Shown here piece after piece: positions 61,548 to 64,000 of a stretch of 64,000 nucleotides of DNA (within the stretch, counting starts at the first letter, position 1; each line of letters opens with the position of its first letter). A program made the translations under genes and the position numbers. The notes under the pieces were generated by a model. The model worked only from the letters and a program-made list of their open reading frames with translations. It ran no database searches and was not told the DNA's origin. The DNA lies in assembly GCF_900188405.1 (NCBI RefSeq), contig NZ_FZOF01000012.1, positions 124,001 to 188,000 on the forward strand, read 5' to 3'. Source of the DNA: Actinacidiphila glaucinigra. GTDB lineage: Bacteria > Actinomycetota > Actinomycetes > Streptomycetales > Streptomycetaceae.

Positions 61548-62837
61548 GTGAGCGACAACTCTGTAGTACTGCGGTACGGGGACAGCGAGTACAGCTACCC
61601 GGTGATCGAGGGCACCGTTGGGGACAACGGCTTCGACATCGGCAAGCTGCGTGCCAACACCGGCCTGGTCACCCTGGACAGCGGCTACGGCAACACCGCG
61701 GCCTACAAGTCCGCGATCACCTACCTCGACGGCGAGCAGGGAATCCTCCGCTACCGCGGGTACCCCATCGAGCAGATCGCCGAGCGCGGCTCCTTCCTGG
61801 AGACCGCGTACCTTCTCATCAACGGTGAGCTCCCCACCGTCGACGAGCTCGCCGCCTTCCGCGGTGACATCACGCAGCACACGCTCCTCCACGAGGACGT
61901 CAAACGGTTCTTCCAGGGCTTCCCCCGTGACGCCCACCCGATGGCGATGCTGTCCTCCGTGGTCAGCGCGCTGTCGACCTTCTACCAGGACAGCCACAAC
62001 CCGTTCGACGAGAAGCAGCGCTACCTGTCGACGATCCGGCTCATCGCCAAGCTGCCGACGATCGCGGCGTACGCGTTCAAGAAGTCGGTCGGCCACCCCT
62101 TCGTCTACCCGCACAACGACCTCGGCTACGTCGAGAACTTCCTGCGGATGACCTTCGCCGTGCCCGCCGAGGAGTACGAGCTCAACCCGGTCGTCGTCGA
62201 CGCCCTGGACAAGCTCCTCATCCTCCACGCGGACCACGAGCAGAACTGCTCCACCTCCACCGTCCGTCTGGTCGGCTCCTCGCAGGCCAACCTGTTCGCG
62301 TCGATCTCCGCGGGCATCAACGCCCTGTGGGGCCCGCTGCACGGCGGCGCCAACCAGAGCGTGCTGGAGATGCTGGAGGCCATCCAGGCCGACGGCGGCG
62401 ACGTGGACGCCTTCATCCGCAAGGTGAAGAACAAGGAGGACGGCGTCCGCCTGATGGGCTTCGGCCACCGGGTCTACAAGAGCTTCGACCCCCGGGCGAA
62501 GATCATCAAGGCCGCCGCCCACGATGTGCTCTCCGCGCTCGGCAAGTCCGACGAGCTGCTGGACATCGCGCTGAAGCTCGAGGAGCACGCGCTCAGCGAC
62601 GACTACTTCGTCTCGCGCAACCTGTACCCGAACGTCGACTTCTACACCGGCCTGATCTACCGGGCCATGGGCTTCCCGACCACGATGTTCACGGTGCTCT
62701 TCGCGCTCGGCCGGCTCCCCGGCTGGATCGCCCAGTGGCACGAGATGATCACCGAGCCGGGCTCCCGGATCGGCCGTCCGCGCCAGGTCTACACGGGCAT
62801 CGTCGAGCGGGACTACGTCCCGGTCGAGGCCCGCTGA
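61548..62837 (+). CDS. gltA: citrate synthase
   Basis: A 429-residue hexameric-type citrate synthase, first TCA-cycle step. Catalytic residues: His in WGPLHGGANQSV (about 265), His in MGFGHRVYKSFDPR (about 306) and Asp in PNVDFYTG (about 363). The N-terminal DNSVVLRYGDSEYSYPVIEG fits the NADH-sensitive/gram-negative-like subgroup used by actinomycetes. GTG 61548 follows GTGAGGGA. A 6C-type small RNA lies just downstream. Confidence 0.97.
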   Translation: MSDNSVVLRYGDSEYSYPVIEGTVGDNGFDIGKLRANTGLVTLDSGYGNTAAYKSAITYLDGEQGILRYRGYPIEQIAERGSFLETAYLLINGELPTVDELAAFRGDITQHTLLHEDVKRFFQGFPRDAHPMAMLSSVVSALSTFYQDSHNPFDEKQRYLSTIRLIAKLPTIAAYAFKKSVGHPFVYPHNDLGYVENFLRMTFAVPAEEYELNPVVVDALDKLLILHADHEQNCSTSTVRLVGSSQANLFASISAGINALWGPLHGGANQSVLEMLEAIQADGGDVDAFIRKVKNKEDGVRLMGFGHRVYKSFDPRAKIIKAAAHDVLSALGKSDELLDIALKLEEHALSDDYFVSRNLYPNVDFYTGLIYRAMGFPTTMFTVLFALGRLPGWIAQWHEMITEPGSRIGRPRQVYTGIVERDYVPVEAR

Positions 62838-62849
62838 CGCGAGCGCCCC

Positions 62850-62955
62850 GCGCAAAGAGAAACGCCCCGCGCCGAATCCCCCCACGGGTTCGGCACGGGG
62901 CGCTCCCGTTTCCCGGAGCGGATCCCCCCACGGGTCCGTACCGGGCGTTCTTTGG
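62850..62955 (+). ncRNA. 6C RNA
   Basis: Two stem-loops in a row, each with six consecutive C in the loop, the defining feature of the actinobacterial 6C RNA. First: 14-position stem with one mismatch (62863-62876 with 62889-62902), CCCCCC at 62878-62883. Second: 11-position stem with one mismatch (62912-62922 with 62935-62945), CCCCCC at 62924-62929. Both loops are identical (TCCCCCCACGGG). It begins about 25 nt after the gltA stop; it may be an independent transcript or processed from the gltA 3' end. Confidence 0.85.
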
Positions 62956-63261
62956 GTGCGCTCGCCCAGCCGGGACCAGCCACCCGGGAGGGCCGCTCAA
63001 AGCTCTCCGGGCAGTTCGCCCCGGCATGGCGACCGGGCTGTCCCCCAAAGACAACCCGCTCATCATCTCACCGAGTCCGCCGGGAGCCCGGTGTCTTCGC
63101 TCGGTTAGACCCCCTCGTAAACCAAAAGGTTACGTTCCAGCCAGTGTGATCTCGGTCATGTCTACGCATCTTCTACGCCATCCGCATCATGGCTGACCCC
63201 CGTGTCGGTCGCGCACCCGGGGTCCCGTAACGTGCTGTCCCTTCTGGAGGGGCGGAGCGTG
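62956..63261. other. intergenic region before the SDR gene
   Basis: About 306 bp. From about 63110 to 63190 it becomes clearly less GC-rich, with AAACCAAAAGGTTACG and a repeated TCTACGC (about 63157 and 63170), a likely promoter zone for the SDR gene. No gene is visible. Confidence 0.5.
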
Positions 63262-64000
63262 ATGTCGCAGAACGCAAGTGTGGGCCGGCACGTCGTGGTG
63301 ACCGGCGGGGGAACGGGCATCGGCCGGTCGGTGGCCACCCTCTTCGCCGAGGCCGGCGACCATGTGACCATCGTCGGCCGGCGCCGCGAGGTGCTGCGGG
63401 CCACCGCCGACGACCTGCGCTCCCACCACGGCTACGACGTCACCCCGGTCGTCTGCGACCTCGCGGACCCCGACGACGTGGAGGCGACCCTCGCCCGGCT
63501 GCCCCGGCGCATCGACGTCCTGGTCAACAACGCGGGCAGCCGCGAACTGGCGATCGGGGCCGGCCCGCACGGCGTGCTGGCCCGCTGGCGCGGCGACTTC
63601 GAGCGCAACGTCCTCACCGCCGTCCTGGTGACCGAATCCGTACGTGACCGGCTTCCCGAGGGCGGCCGGGTCATCACCGTCACCTCGGTGGCCGCGCTGC
63701 GCGGCGGAGGCTCCTACGGGGCCTCCAAGGCCGCCCTGCACGCCTGGAACCACTCCCTGGCGGCCCAGCTCGGTCCGCGCGGCGTGACCTGCAACATCGT
63801 CGCCCCGGGCACGGTGGCGGGCACCGAGTTCTTCGGCGCCCGGCTCGACGCCGCCGAGCTGACCCGCAGGGCCGGCCGGACCCTGGTCGGCCGGGTCGGA
63901 CGGCCCGAGGACGTCGCCTCCGCGGTGGTCTTCCTCGCCTCCCCTGGGGCGGGTTTCATCACCGGGGAGATCCTGCAGTGCAACGGCGGCGAGCTGCTCG
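63262..64000 (+). CDS. short-chain dehydrogenase/reductase, 3' part missing (window edge)
   Basis: An SDR oxidoreductase cut by the right edge after about 246 residues. TGGGTGIGRSVATLFAEAGD is the NAD(P)-binding glycine motif, DVLVNNAGS the NNAG motif, VITVTSVAAL the catalytic Ser and SYGASKAALHAW the YxxxK pair. The end, GFITGEILQCNGGELL, shows only a few residues are missing. ATG 63262 with an upstream in-frame GTG 63259; GGAGGGG lies about 9 bp before. Substrate unknown. Confidence 0.9.
   Translation, partial: MSQNASVGRHVVVTGGGTGIGRSVATLFAEAGDHVTIVGRRREVLRATADDLRSHHGYDVTPVVCDLADPDDVEATLARLPRRIDVLVNNAGSRELAIGAGPHGVLARWRGDFERNVLTAVLVTESVRDRLPEGGRVITVTSVAALRGGGSYGASKAALHAWNHSLAAQLGPRGVTCNIVAPGTVAGTEFFGARLDAAELTRRAGRTLVGRVGRPEDVASAVVFLASPGAGFITGEILQCNGGELL

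Overview
The window is chromosomal DNA of a Streptomyces species. Evidence: very high GC with strong third-position bias; a cebR/cebEFG/bglC cellobiose locus with matching CebR operators; an adpA-orn pair in which adpA carries a single TTA (bldA-type) codon; a leucine-degradation (liu/acd) cluster; and a 6C-type small RNA after the citrate synthase gene. From memory, the gene order matches in inverted orientation the Streptomyces coelicolor core stretch around SCO2736-SCO2800. I see no insertion sequence, prophage, CRISPR array or conjugative element, so this is core rather than mobile DNA.

Layout. 1-1700: an unknown gene cut by the left edge, a GNAT acetyltransferase and a decayed DUF5753/DUF397 regulator remnant. 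1713-7754: cellobiose/cello-oligosaccharide uptake and hydrolysis (cebE, cebF, cebG, bglC on the minus strand, cebR divergent) with CebR boxes at 3187-3200 and 6614-6627. 7870-10310: small housekeeping-type genes (FMN oxidoreductase-like, PEP mutase-like, flavoprotein-like). 10413-12714: tRNA-His, orn and adpA, followed by about 700 bp of regulatory DNA, then a universal stress protein and an acetate/succinate permease. 14737-16870: glmS and a small conserved gene. 16943-25588: branched-chain acyl-CoA catabolism (acyl-CoA dehydrogenase, HMG-CoA lyase, biotin carboxylase and carboxyltransferase of a methylcrotonyl-CoA-type carboxylase on the minus strand; TetR regulator, second acyl-CoA dehydrogenase and thioesterase on the plus strand) with duplicated TetR-type operators between the two arms. 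25617-28587: a two-component system and a phosphatase-like gene. 28700-34421: PucR regulator, SSS permease, ureohydrolase and TPP enzyme, best explained as guanidino-compound (arginine side-chain) catabolism. 34608-47352: a fused double ABC exporter, an S37 secreted tripeptidase, two lipoproteins, a Tat-exported GH3 beta-N-acetylhexosaminidase, a LysR/EamA pair, a TIM-barrel epimerase and a MarR-GNAT fusion. 47403-52418: a LacI regulator and a Gfo/Idh-DUF993-epimerase sugar-oxidation operon with mirror-image operators. 52450-52610: a candidate structured small RNA. 52650-59003: a DUF937 gene and the rbsRACBKD ribose operon. 59197-64000: recD2-like helicase, gltA, 6C RNA and the start of an SDR oxidoreductase.

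How it works together. The strip is a catabolic and developmental control region. Local repressors (CebR, RbsR, a LacI, a TetR, a PucR, a LysR, a MarR fusion) each sit beside the genes they probably control, usually with a visible palindromic operator. Carbon from cellobiose, ribose, leucine, guanidino compounds and an unidentified sugar would enter central metabolism, represented here by citrate synthase and GlmS. AdpA, translated through a rare TTA codon, is the developmental master regulator. Many adjacent genes are joined by 4-bp GTGA/ATGA/TTGA start-stop overlaps, implying translational coupling.
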